64,000 bases of DNA, taken from assembly GCF_014805685.1 (NCBI RefSeq), contig NC_060906.1, forward strand, positions 25,271,126 to 25,335,125, in the 5' to 3' direction. The translations under genes and the position numbers were made by a program. This document shows, piece by piece, positions 44,994 through 55,074 of this stretch. This DNA is from Silurus meridionalis (lineage: Eukaryota > Chordata > Actinopteri > Siluriformes > Siluridae). Position 1 is the first letter of the stretch; each line of letters starts with the position of its first letter. The notes under the pieces were generated by a model. That model was not told where the DNA came from, did no database searches, and was given only the letters and a program-made list of their open reading frames with translations.

Positions 44994-46462
44994 TTTCAGA
45001 TGTGCCTCTTTGAATTCTTTGGAATTACACAGGAATGATTACAGGAACAGAATGAGTGTCAGTGATACTTAACCCAATACTGCAGTTGTACAGGGAACGT
45101 CTTCATCGTCAGACTCTTCCTCTTTTATATATTTGATCTGTAATCCTCTCTGGTGGACTGCAGTGTCCCCCAAGCCTGATGTTTCTCCACCTGAAATTTC
45201 ACCAAGTACATTTAATCATTTCACCTCTGTAGAACACTGAGGGAATTATGAGGTCAAATATAACCTAGTAAAATGTATTGGTTTAATCTGACTCTCATCT
45301 CTCTCTAGTCTTATAGAGCATGTCATTCTGATAAGACGGAGATTTTGCTCATTGGACCAAAAACCAGTATACAGAAGCTCCAGCATCTCAACCTGCATTT
45401 AGAAGGATGTTCTGTAACCACTAGTTCAACAGTAAAAGACCTGGGAGTTATTTTAGAGCAACTTATCTTTTAAAAATCATATCAACCAAGTTACAAAAAC
45501 TAGTCTTCTTCCACCTTAGAAATATTTCTAAGTTAAGAAACATGTTGTCTATATCTGATGCAGAGAAGCTCGTCCATGCGTTCATGACCTCCAGACTGGA
45601 CTATTGTAATGCATTACTAGGTGGATGTCCTGCATCATTAATAAACAAGCTTCAGTTTGTCCAGAATGCAGCAGTCAGAGTCTCACAAGGCCGAGAAAAT
45701 ATGATCACATAACCCCAATCTTATCGTTCCTGCACTGGCTTCCTGTTAAGTTTAAAATCCACTACAAACTACTGCTTCTTACCTACAAAACACTAAATGG
45801 TTTATCTCCATGTATCTCTCCAGTCTTTTAACACGCTACAATCCGTCACGCTCCCTGAGATCTCAAAACTCTGGACTTCTAGTAGTTCCTAGAATAGCAA
45901 AGTCCACTAAAGGTGGTAGAACATTCTCACATTTAGCTCCTAAACTCTGGAATAGTCTTCCTGACAGTGTTCGGGGCTCAGACACACTCTCCCAGTTTAA
46001 GTGCAGATTAAAGACGTATGTTTTTAGCGAGTTCTACACATAACACACATCACATCATAACCTTGTGCTCCAGAACATCTGATCACATCACATTATCAAC
46101 TTGTGCTGTTAATATCATGAACAGCAGCTACGCTAATTCCTCTCCACTGCTTCTCTTTCTCTCCCCATCCCGAGACACCCTGAGGTTGCTCCAGCCCCAT
46201 TCATGTCCCACCTCATGAAGATTGTGGACCTTTAAAAAAGTAGATGCTGACCCCGCAATTCGAAAATTCTGTAAAGCTGCTTAGAGACCATTGTGAAAAG
46301 TGATTCAGAAATAAACTTGAACTTACAGAAATAACCTTCATCTTCTTCCTTTTTGATATATTTCAGTTTATCTGCAGGGGTAATGTGTCCCACAGACCCT
46401 GGTGTTTCTCCACCTGAAATTTCAAGGTATAAGTCAGTGATGTTGAATTGCTGTAGTTGTTA

Positions 46463-46515
<53 letters not shown>

Positions 46516-48075
46516 CACACAGTGTTTCTGAGATAAACCTCAAACCCACCATGGTCAGGATAAACAGTAACAATGGGCTGCATTGTGTCCTTCTGACTTA
46601 CAGCCATAGCCTTCATCCTCAGGTTCATCCTTCTTTACATGCTTCAGTTGGTCCACAGGGTTGATGTGTCTCACAAAGCTCGATGTTCTTGATGTTTCTC
46701 TCTGTACATCAACAAACAGAGCTAATGAGAAGTAAGGAATTATTTAGCAAAGAAAATCAGCGCTAGATGATGAGCATCAACAGTCTTACTAACTACCTTT
46801 GGAATCTTTTTGGAGATGCACAAGAATTCCATATCATCTACTCTGGAGATATGAGGAAAACTAAGTACACCTTACTGCTTCTATAGGATTTAAGAGGCTA
46901 AGCATCAGCCAGGTGCTGCTAATACATTCTTTTGATTATTTGAGCTAAGAATGAGTGTGATCTCCTCTATAAAAGTCCAAGTTTTAGCAGTCTACTGGTC
47001 TGGAGCATTCAGGTGTGTGTTAAAACAACAAGACTTCAGCGATGATCTTAGAGAAGCAGCTGTTGTTGCCCATCAATCTGGGAAGGGTTATAAGGCCATT
47101 TCCAAACTATTTAAAGTTAATCATTCTACAGTGAGAAGTGAACACATTCAAGACAGCAAGTTAACATCAAGATCAGACTGTGACGTCTCACCAAATGCCT
47201 CATGCAAGAACATCATACTCTGGAGATTTCAGACGTGTGGCTTTAATTTCACTCACATTTGTCATACATTTTACACAGAAATACAGTTTATTAATACAAA
47301 GTTAAAATGTTTGGAGACAAAAGTGTATAACTGGTGCTTCTCTGACCCACGTGTGTTACACGTCTGTGATTTCATCATCACGCTAGAACAAAGATTCTGC
47401 ATGAAAATTGGCAAATCTGCCACAGAGACACAGCAGCGCTGCAACAAGTCGTTCAAGGTGTTTCGATCGGCACTCGTGCTACAAGAGCAGAAGAACATCA
47501 CTGGACGACCATAAGAGATCAGGAAGACCTTGGATGGGCTCAAACCCCGGAAACGTCTAAACCGTTCAGCAACTCGTGCATGATGATCGCCGGAGAACAG
47601 TCCACATGATCTCACTTCCACACACACCCTACCTGCCAGATTTGGCTCTAGCGAACTTCACCCTGTTCCTGAAGATGAAGATCCAGCTCGTAGATCACCG
47701 TTTTAAACATCACTGTGCAGAATCAGCGCAAATTGCAGAAGGTGTTTGACAGTGTTTCAGAAGAACTTGTTTTGCTGTGCATGGACACTATTTGGAATTT
47801 TATGGTGTTTAATCAGAGATATATAAAATGCTTTATTTTTTGATACAACCTCATATTCTGATAATAACTGATCCTTATCTTCAACCTAAACCTCAGATTT
47901 CCTTTAAATCATGGAATCTGACTCCCAGCCCTGTACCTTCATCCCATATTCTAATAATCCGATTAGATCTCAGACAGATCAGACATGTGGAGGTAGAAAG
48001 TGCTACCTGTGAGACAGCAGCAGGAGTATGTGGAGCTTCTCTGCAGGAACATGGTTGGACCACTGCTGACTCCAT
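42705..48075 (-). CDS. ZNF-5: intact C2H2 zinc-finger gene, 472 aa, duplicated acidic exons
   Basis: The seven coding exons are 48075-48007 (start), 46701-46602 (acceptor GTACAG|AGAGAA), 46413-46327, 45190-45074, 44884-44798, 44658-44542 and 43546-42705. They total 1419 nt in one open frame. The two-exon acidic cassette found once in ZNF-1 to ZNF-4 occurs twice here: 87 bp + 117 bp, then 87 bp + 117 bp, all phase 1-1. Each unit has a GETSG-like or VGHITP start and a KKEED/EEESDDED end. The terminal exon has an isolated finger and seven array fingers. It is probably a nuclear DNA-binding regulator with an extended acidic interaction region; partners and targets are unknown. An L2-type LINE ends only 6 bp inside intron 3. 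It is the most diverged and structurally cleanest gene of the array. Confidence 0.85.
43547..44541. other. ZNF-5 last intron
   Basis: The intron is A+T-rich. It holds a TTA trinucleotide run near 44200-44222 and an hAT-like piece at about 44330-44400 ('acttgagtagatg', 'cacttgagtagga'). No gene is seen. Confidence 0.5.
44944..44991. repeat. (TG)n microsatellite
   Basis: A perfect TG run lies 60 bp from the 44884 exon boundary, in a ZNF-5 intron. Confidence 0.98.
45320..46320 (+). mobile_element. 5'-truncated L2-type LINE in ZNF-5 intron 3
   Basis: It shows broken RT-tail frames: FMTSRLDYCNALLGG at 45580-45625, SFLHWLPVKFKIHYKLLLLTYK at 45720-45790, and SHLAPKLWNSLPDS at 45930-45970. The tail is 'gtaaagctgcttagagacc' to 'aataaacttgaa'. 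It is closely similar to the copy at 50.87-51.89 kb. Its 3' end abuts the donor of the exon ending at 46327. Confidence 0.8.
46464..46512. repeat. (TG)n microsatellite
   Basis: A perfect TG run lies in ZNF-5 intron 2, 50 bp from the 46413 exon boundary. Confidence 0.98.
46860..47215 (+). mobile_element. Tc1-like transposon 5' fragment
   Basis: After a 5' leader ('ctcctctataaaagtccaag'), a frame encodes DDLREAAVVAHQSGKGYK-AISKLFKVNHSTVR, a typical Tc1-like N-terminal helix-turn-helix. It is cut off about 250 bp into the gene. It lies in ZNF-5 intron 1. Confidence 0.75.
47216..47866 (+). mobile_element. Internally deleted mariner-like element
   Basis: Near 47385-47440 it encodes EQRFCMKIGKSATETQQ, a mariner transposase N-terminus. 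Near 47625-47700 it encodes a decayed C-terminal stretch (YLPDLALANFTLFLKMKIQL). The middle, with most catalytic residues, is missing. The right end 'ttttttgatacaacctcata' is a terminal repeat of the mariner family found four more times between 49 and 57 kb. Confidence 0.7.
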
Positions 48076-48234
48076 TAGAAGGTCTTACAGGTTCTTAAAA
48101 AGGGGCTCAAATCACACATCAAGATTTCATTATAAATTAACCATCACATGCTTTAATTAGATAAAATATCCTAATAGTATCTATTAAATAAAACTGTAGT
48201 AAAGTGTAAAATAAATCAGTAAATAAATCCAGTT

Positions 48235-48500
48235 TATAAAATACCCTGTGTTTACGGGTTAGCAGCTCCACCAGGGTTACTGAGACCCAATCCCAAATCT
48301 CTCCTCTTTCACTAGGTAGTGAACTACACAGGGTGACTACACCACTCTATCTCTCCCTAATGTAGTGCACTTCGAAGGGAGGAAGGAGGGATTCGGGATT
48401 CAGCCACAAACTGTACAACAGCTCAGCTGGTTGAATTTACCTCAGGGATTAAAGAGAAACGCAGTCAAATAAACACAATAACAAGCTTTTATATTAAAAT
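48235..48500 (-). promoter_or_regulatory. ZNF-5 promoter region
   Basis: It has the shared block ('cactaggtagtgaactacac', 'aatgtagtgcacttcgaagg') and a 5' exon donor CCTGAG|GTAAATTC at 48442/48441. The CTCF-like motif of the other four promoters is not recognisable here. Only 'atcctgctgtctagtgggct' near 48625 is remotely similar. Confidence 0.45.
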
Positions 48501-49000
48501 AAATCTGGTTAATATCAAATTTCCCCTCTGGAGATGATTATATCAATGAAAAGGGAATAACATAAAACAACTCCGCCTTGATTTTCTTCTATTTTTTCGG
48601 CGTTTTACCCTCTGTAGGTGTAAATCCTGCTGTCTAGTGGGCTGGAGAGTGAAGCAGAGCTACAGAGAAGGAAAAACTGTGTATATGTAAAAATTCTTAC
48701 ATCTTTGTGAAAACTGACTGACTCCTATTATTTTAATCACTAATAACTTCTCAACATAGTGTTTACACTTAAACACCTCTCACTCTCTCGTTTTTTGTTT
48801 TTCGCACCACCCTGTGCACTCCAGAGACTGATTTGTGTGAAATCCCAGTAGGGGATCAACAATTAAAAAAAAAAACTCAAACCAGCCCATTTGATACCAC
48901 CTACCACGCCAGGGGTAGGAGACCCAAATATCTTACATATGGGTTTGGTTAGAAACCACCAGAGGCACTGAGACTTATTTTGGCTTCACTTTTCACTCTG
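48501..49000. other. Upstream of ZNF-5, unrecognised
   Basis: It contains 'ttcggcgttttaccctc' and an A-run at about 48866-48875. No gene or clear repeat is supported. Confidence 0.4.
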
Positions 49001-49003
49001 TTA

Positions 49004-49495
49004 CGAGGTGATATCAACAAGAATCGCTCTGTTTACAAGAAAGTACTGTATTTATCTATGTTGACACACTTTCACCTTTAATATAGTCCCCTTGCACAGT
49101 AAAACAGTGTTCCCTGCGTTCTTCTAGAACGTGTCCTGAAAGTCTTCTTTTGAAAGCGTGTCAAGCACCTTTTGCGATTCACACAGGATCTCCGCAATGG
49201 TTTCTGGACGGCAACCTTTGAGTTGGATCTTCATCTTCGGAAAGAGGGCGAAGTCCACAGGAACCAAGTAGTGTGGGTGCGGAAATGTGTTCAGAATAGC
49301 AAATGTGGTAACCCACATGGTAGAACAGCACCAGTAACACAGCTTTCAGTGTACATAGGACCATGTGTTTTGACACACTGACTTATGAAGTTGGTGCTCC
49401 CTATGACTCTGCATGCAGCCTTGTGCTGCCATCTGTTGGCGTGTTACAAAACTATACTCAAAATTTTTTGATACCACCTCGAATACAGTCATTGT
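49004..49495 (-). mobile_element. Internally deleted mariner-like element
   Basis: The ends 'cgaggtgatatcaacaag' and 'tttttgataccacctcg' are inverted. On the minus strand a frame at 49130-49260 encodes LVPVDFALFPKMKIQLKG...QKVLDTLSKEDFQDTF, the C-terminal part of a mariner transposase. The rest of the gene is lost. The element includes 'tgctgccatctgttggcg' near its right end. Confidence 0.78.
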
Positions 49496-49504
49496 TTTGG
49501 ATGT

Positions 49505-49665
49505 GGAAGTGGAAGCTTAGTGGTTTATATCATGGACTTCTGATCAGAAGCTTGTGAGCTTGAATCTGAGAACCACCCGGATGCCATTGCTGAGCACCTG
49601 AGCAAAGACCCTAACCATGTAATGAGGTTAATGACATCTGTCTGGATAAGAGTGTGAGGGACCAT
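49505..49665 (+). repeat. tRNA-derived SINE, degenerate
   Basis: 'agcttagtggtttatatcatgg' (A-box-like), 'cttgtgagcttgaatctgag' (B-box-like) and 'gtctggataagagtgtgagg' follow in SINE order on the plus strand. Confidence 0.55.
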
Positions 49666-50019
49666 TTTGTGGCTTACAGCTTTAATGTTTTGTTGTGTCC
49701 ATTAGGGGTGTGTCCTATATTTAATTAAACTTTCAGAAAAAGTGTAACAAACCTTTAGAGATGCAACCAGACATCTTCCAGCAAAACCACTCAGTGCTCA
49801 TTCTGTTCAAAAGATATGAATAGCTTGTGGGAGGACCATGAGCTAGCTTGTCTCTGCATACAAAGTTTACATACAAAGTCTCATTGTCTTGTGGAACAAA
49901 GATAGAGTTTAAAAGGAAGTGAAAGTGACATTTCAGTAAAGTCAGGCACTGATGTAGGTGAGGTGAGGAGGCCTGGGGTGACTGCAGCAAGGAAAAACTC
50001 ACTAGATGTATGAGGTGTT

Positions 50020-50245
50020 TAACAGGTTTGGAGCTCTATAGCAGGTGATCTTCCACTTCAACCCAAGCCGATCTTCATAGAGCTGGCTTTGTGCATGGAG
50101 ACATGCTGTCATACTGGAACAGGTTTGGGTCTCCTAGTTCACGTGAAGGGACAATTCCATTCTATAGCATCCAAAGCATCCTGAATAATGGTGTGCCTCC
50201 AACTTTGTGCTAACAGTTGGAGAAGAACCACATATGGCTGGAAAA
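50020..50245 (-). mobile_element. Tc1-like transposase fragment
   Basis: On the minus strand it repeats the family seen in the ZNF introns ('acccaaacctgttccagtat', 'gtgcacaaagcc'-like, 'gtggaagatcacctgctata'). It is truncated on both sides. Confidence 0.6.
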
Positions 50246-50274
50246 TAATTTCATGCTCCCACATCCAAAGACAT

Positions 50275-50392
50275 CCTGAGTAAAACTTTGAGCAATCATA
50301 CGGTTTCTCTCCGGTATGAATGTATTGGTGTTGCCGAACAACCATTCGGGAAGTAAAACTTGGAGCAGTCCTATGGTTTCTCTCCAGTGTCA
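50275..50392 (-). pseudogene. Relic of a C2H2 zinc-finger array
   Basis: A minus-strand frame encodes [26 protein letters not shown]. This is the end of one finger, a perfect TGEKPY linker and the start of another, in which the second cysteine is lost. Nothing further upstream or downstream reads as fingers. It is a separate decayed member or a displaced piece of the array. Confidence 0.65.
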
Positions 50393-50743
50393 AGAACTCA
50401 AGAACCTTGAGCTTGCAATGGTGTCCTTAGAGAGCTCTCAGAATCATATGTGTATATGATGTAAAAATTTGAGAGCATTCCTCTCTCTCTTAAAGAACAG
50501 TGATTATACCAGAGGATCCCAAACTAGTAGGACACTTGGCTTGGTTACATTAATTTATTATACAAATAAAAATTAGACAAACAGATTTTGTGTAATATTT
50601 AAAAATGTCAGTAGAAATTATTCAGCACTCGGCAGCATACCTGATCCCATTTATTTAACAACTGTATAATGCTATGCAGTTGCTAACAGCAGCTAGTCTA
50701 GGAGGCTAACCACACTAACCATAGGTGTACACTAACCATAGGT

Positions 50744-50862
50744 GTATGAGGTGGTATCAAAAAAGTTACGAGACTCTCTCTGTTTACAAGAAAGTACTTT
50801 ATTTATTTTATGTTTACACACTATCACCTTTAAAATAGTCCCCTTACACAGCAATCATATGT
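50744..50862 (-). mobile_element. Mariner-like left end
   Basis: 'gaggtggtatcaaaaaagtt' followed by 'ctgtttacaagaaagtac' and 'aatagtccccttacacag' matches the start of the element at 49004. An L2-type LINE follows at 50868, and no right end is seen. Confidence 0.65.
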
Positions 50863-50867
50863 GGACA

Positions 50868-51892
50868 TATGTGATCATATAACCCCAATCTTCTCATCCC
50901 TACACTGGCTTCCTGTTAAGTTTCGAAAAGATTACAAACTACTACTTCTTACTTATAAAACACTAAATGGTTTATCTCCATGTATCTCTCCAGTCTTTTA
51001 ACACGCTACAATCTGTCAAAACTCTGGACTTCTAGTAGTTTCTGGAATAGCAAAGTCCACTAAAGGTGGTAGAACATTCTCACATTTAGCTCCTAAACTC
51101 TGGAATAGTCTTCCTGACAGTGTTCGGGGCTCAGACACACTCACCCAGTTTAAGTGCAGATTAAAGACGTATGTTTTTAGCAAGTTCTACACATAACACA
51201 CATCACATCATAACCTTGTGCTCCAGAACATCTGATCACATCACATTATCAACTTGTGCTGTTAATATCATGAACAGCAGCTACGCTAATTCCTCTCCAC
51301 TGCTTCTCTTTCTCTCCCCATCCCGAGGCTTCCTGAGGTTTGGCCAGCTCCAGTCACGTCTCACATCATTAATATTATCGACCTTTAAAGAAGTAGATGC
51401 CGAACTCGCAAACATCCCGAACCATCTAGAGACGTACCAGTGCCAATTGGATCTCGCTACATGTGTGGTTTTGACATTGGACCTCCTGGAGTGTTTAAAG
51501 GCTCTGGCATGGAGAAGCTGATGCTGGATCTGTGATGATCACAAATGTTGAGCTCAGTAGCTCCTACTTTTATAACCACAAAGACTGTATAAGACTGCAG
51601 AAAGAACATTACTTATAATCTTATACTCCAGTACTCATGTTAGTTCTCACTCTCCAGTGTTCTGTATTGTTGAAAGATTTATGATCAAACTCTTGATCAA
51701 ATGAGGATGAGGTTCCCCTTTTGAGTCTGGTTCCTCTCGAGGTTTCTTCCTCATTACATATAAGGGAGTTTTTCCCTGCCACAGTCGCCACGGCTGCTCA
51801 TCAGGGATAAACACACACCATTCACCTTCACTGTTGATTTCTGTAAAGCCTGTTGTGAAAAGCGCAATAGAAATAAACTTGACTTGACTTGA
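50868..51892 (+). mobile_element. L2-type LINE 3' part, copy near the array end
   Basis: RT-tail frames (SLHWLPVKF; LAPKLWNSLPDSVRGSDTL) are followed by a long 3' region with 'ggttcctctcgaggtttcttcc'. The tail is 'gttgtgaaaagcgcaatagaaataaac' with a short (TTGAC)n run. It is near-identical to the ZNF-5 intron copy where they overlap. A minisatellite begins directly at its end. Confidence 0.8.
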
Positions 51893-52878
51893 GTATGATA
51901 AAGGGGACAGTATGATAAAGTGGACAGTATGATAAAGGGGACAGTATGATAAAGTGGACAGTATGATAAAAGGGACAGTATGATAGTGTACAGTATGATA
52001 AAGGGGACAGTATAATATATGGGACAGTATGATAAAGTGGACAGTGTGATAGTGTACAGTATGATAAAGAGGACAGTATGATAAAGGGGACAGTATGATA
52101 AAGTGGACAGTATGATAAAGGGGACAGTATGATAGTGTACAGTATGATAAAGTGGACAGTATGATAAAGGGGACAGTATGATAGTGTACAGTATGATAAA
52201 GGGGACAGTATGATAAAGTGTACAGTATGATAAAGGGGACAGTATGATAGTGGACAGTATGATGAAGGGAACAGTATGATAAAGGGGACAGTATGATAGT
52301 GTACAGTATGATAAAGGGGACAGTATGATAGTGTACAGTATGATAAAGGGGACAGTATGATAAAGTGGACAGTATGATAAAAGGGACAGTATAATAGTGT
52401 ACAGTATGATAAAAGGGACAGGATGATAGTGTACAGTATGATAGTGTACAGTATGATAAAGGGGACAGTATGATAAAGTGGACAGTATGATAGTGGACAG
52501 TATGATAAAGGGGACAGTATGATAGTGTACAGTATGCTAAAGGGGACAGTATGCTAAAGGGGACAGTATGATAGTGTACAGTATGATAAAGGGGACAGTA
52601 TGATAGTGTACAGTATGATAAAGGGGACAGTATTAGAGTGTACAGTATGATAAAGGGGACAGTATGATAGTGTACAGTATGCTAAAGGGGACAGTATGAT
52701 AAAGGGGACAGTATGATAGTGTACAGTATGATAAAGGGGACAGTATGATAGTGTACAGTATGATAAAGGGGACAGTATTAGAGTGTACAGTATGATAAAG
52801 GGGACAGTATGATAGTGTACAGTATGATAAAGGGGACAGTATGCTAAAGGGGACAGTATGATAAAGGGGACAGTATAA
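51893..52878. repeat. Minisatellite with two interleaved unit types
   Basis: About 985 bp consist of 17-bp units (acagtatgataaag[g/t]gg) mixed with 15-bp units (acagtatgatagtgt). Minor variants include 'tatgctaaag' and 'tattagagtg'. The order suggests higher-order blocks, for example 17-17-15 and 17-15. It starts exactly where the L2 tail ends. Confidence 0.97.
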
Positions 52879-53329
52879 CTAACAGTAAATTGCGTATTAT
52901 CTTAAAATGCGGGAATCCATTCAGGAACGTTAGTGATAACATTTTAAACTGTTTTCACTGAGAAATTTCATAGATATTTTTAAAAACATTATAGTTATTC
53001 ATTTTAAGTTATAAATAAAGCATTTATGTCCATTACTTCACATTTTCTGTTGTGTGCATCAAAAAGAAACTGGTGTAATGTCTAGATGAATTCACTAAGG
53101 TGTGTTCAGGAATTCAGGGGCTGCGGAAAATTCATGGAATTTCGGGACTCAGGGGTTACGTTCTAAGACCCCCCCTGAGTTCCGAAAATCCAAGAATTTC
53201 CAAAGTTCTGGAGGACCACTGTACAACAAATCTTTTCCCCACAATTATCAGAATATTTTAAATACATATTTGTGGTTCTGAAAGAATGAATCCAATTTAT
53301 GTTGTTTTATCCTACAGGAAGTTGAACAC

Positions 53330-53690
53330 TAGTATACAATGATATTAAAAAGTTTCAAGACTAGTCACAAGGCACAAGGCTGAATGCACAGTCACAGGGA
53401 GCACCAATCTTCGTAAATCAAAGTGCCAAAAGACATAGTCCTGTGTACATCGGGAGCTGTTTTGACACCATTGTGGAGATCCAGCATGAATCGCAGCAGG
53501 TGCTTGCCATGCTTCAAGAAGAAGGCTTCCAGGACACGTTCCAGAAGAACGCTGGGAGCATTGTATTGCTGTGCAAGGGGACTTTTTTGAAGGTGATAGT
53601 GTGGAATTGCAGATAAATAAAGTACTTTTTTGTAAACAGAGCGAGTCTCCAAACTTTTTTATACCACCTCATATACAGATTCTGTGAAAA
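53330..53690 (+). mobile_element. Internally deleted mariner-like element
   Basis: The left end 'tgatattaaaaagtttcaag' and the right end 'cttttttataccacctca' match the family's terminal repeats. Inside, only scraps related to the other copies remain ('cagtcacagggagcaccaatc', 'gaaggcttccaggacacg', 'ataaagtacttttttgtaaac'). Confidence 0.65.
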
Positions 53691-53744
53691 GTGTGGAAAC
53701 ACAGAGTCCCTCATGCTTTTTGAGTCACATGCATGTTCCTTTTG

Positions 53745-54060
53745 TTTAGGAACTCAGTAAAAGGCAAAGGTATCCGACAGTGAATGAGTAAAAGAAAGTT
53801 ATTAGGAGTCCAAATGTGACATCAGAAGAACTTTCTGATTCCATTCCAAACTTCAGCACCATGCAATTCTGTCTGGACTGTGTCTCATTGGAACCGACTT
53901 TAGCATACAAACAGTGGTCTGGAGAAATACCTATCATGGAACGACCTGCCCAGTCATTGCACCTAAATCTTACTGAACTGCTCTGGGATGAATAAGAAGT
54001 TTCCAACTAGTGAAGAACATCTTTAGAGAGAGACAAACACCAAGTGGCATGAACTACAGT
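53745..54060 (+). mobile_element. Tc1-like transposase fragment
   Basis: 'gaacgacctgcccagtcattgc' to 'gaactgctctgggatgaat' encodes a decayed RPAQSLHLNLTELLWDE, the region around the last catalytic acid of Tc1-like transposases. The flanks are unclear. Confidence 0.55.
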
Positions 54061-54685
54061 AGATATTGTCCACACAGGTTGATTACAGATATACATTTTA
54101 AATGTACAAATCACTCCATATAAGTGTATCACTACTGAGCAAGACAGTGGTGATAAAGGCAGGGAAACACTCCCTGAGACTTCATGAGGAGAACTCAGAG
54201 AAACTCATCTTCACCTGGATGACGACAAATGTGCATTCATTATCGTTTTATTATTGTTGAGACATGAATGTGAAACTCTTAAAGGTGATTGTAAAGTCAA
54301 ATCCATTGTAGCAAACTTTATATTCATTAGAAGCAGGCTTCAGGATGAATCAGGGAGGTCCAGAAATAAGAATGAGCTGAAGTTCATGACACAACAAGCA
54401 GAGGTGGAAAGAGTAATTAAATATTGTACTTAATTAAAAGTATGTTAACTTCAATTAACTGTTACTTAAGTACAAAACCCATAGGTGCAGTGGATTCCGG
54501 GGTGCGAGTTTTCCACCTTGCATTATTTGTATTTATTTATTTTTGACTCGGATATGATTTCAAATGGCGATAAATTCAACACTTCAAAAACTAAAGTAAA
54601 TTTACAGATTTTAAAAACTACTTTAAAAAGTAAAAGTACACAAAAACCTACTGAATTACAGAAACACGAGTCAATGTAATGTGTT
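54061..54685. other. Spacer before the ilvbl promoter
   Basis: An hAT-like piece lies at 54405-54475 ('gtggaaagagtaattaaat', 'cttaagtac'). Nothing else is recognised. Confidence 0.45.
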
Positions 54686-54699
54686 ACTTCTGCGTACTG

Positions 54700-54910
54700 G
54701 TGGGTGTGTGTGTGTGTGATCGCGAGACTTTGCGCGCTCCCGGGGACTGAGCATGCGCACTGCAGCGCGCGTTAACCTTTCACCAGGCTGAAAGTTGAAA
54801 CAATGTTGCTCCGGGATGCGGCGGCGGGGACGCGCACATAGCGGAGCGCGCGCGTCGAGATCGAGATCTTCACACGTTACAGGTCTGAGATAAGCGGCTC
54901 CTGGAGGTGA
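54700..54910 (+). promoter_or_regulatory. CpG-rich ilvbl promoter
   Basis: CpG dinucleotides are dense at 54719-54870, unlike the surroundings. GCATGCGCAC at 54751-54760 is a good NRF1-type site. No TATA box is seen. A possible 5' untranslated exon donor, CTGGAG|GTGAGA, is at 54906/54907. The coding start is 165 bp further on, so whether this donor is used is uncertain. Confidence 0.6.
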
Positions 54911-55074
54911 GAAGTTCAGCACGAGAGAATTAAGTTGCGTAATGTTTAGTGCCGGAACAGTCTAAACTGATATCCGGGATAGAGGACAGAAGGCAGTTTT
55001 GTCTCCTCCCCTGGAGTCTATTTATTGCCTGGTGTTCTCACCTGGACCCTGAATCCTCCAGCTTTCTCCTATAC

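Noticed and set aside
46951..47514. 187-codon frame in ZNF-5 intron 1 considered as a gene
   Set aside because: It runs from a Tc1-like helix-turn-helix into a mariner-like fragment; both are decayed transposons and the fusion is accidental.
54671..54922. Minus-strand frame across the ilvbl promoter
   Set aside because: It is open because the region is CpG-rich; the Arg/Ala-rich product has no features.
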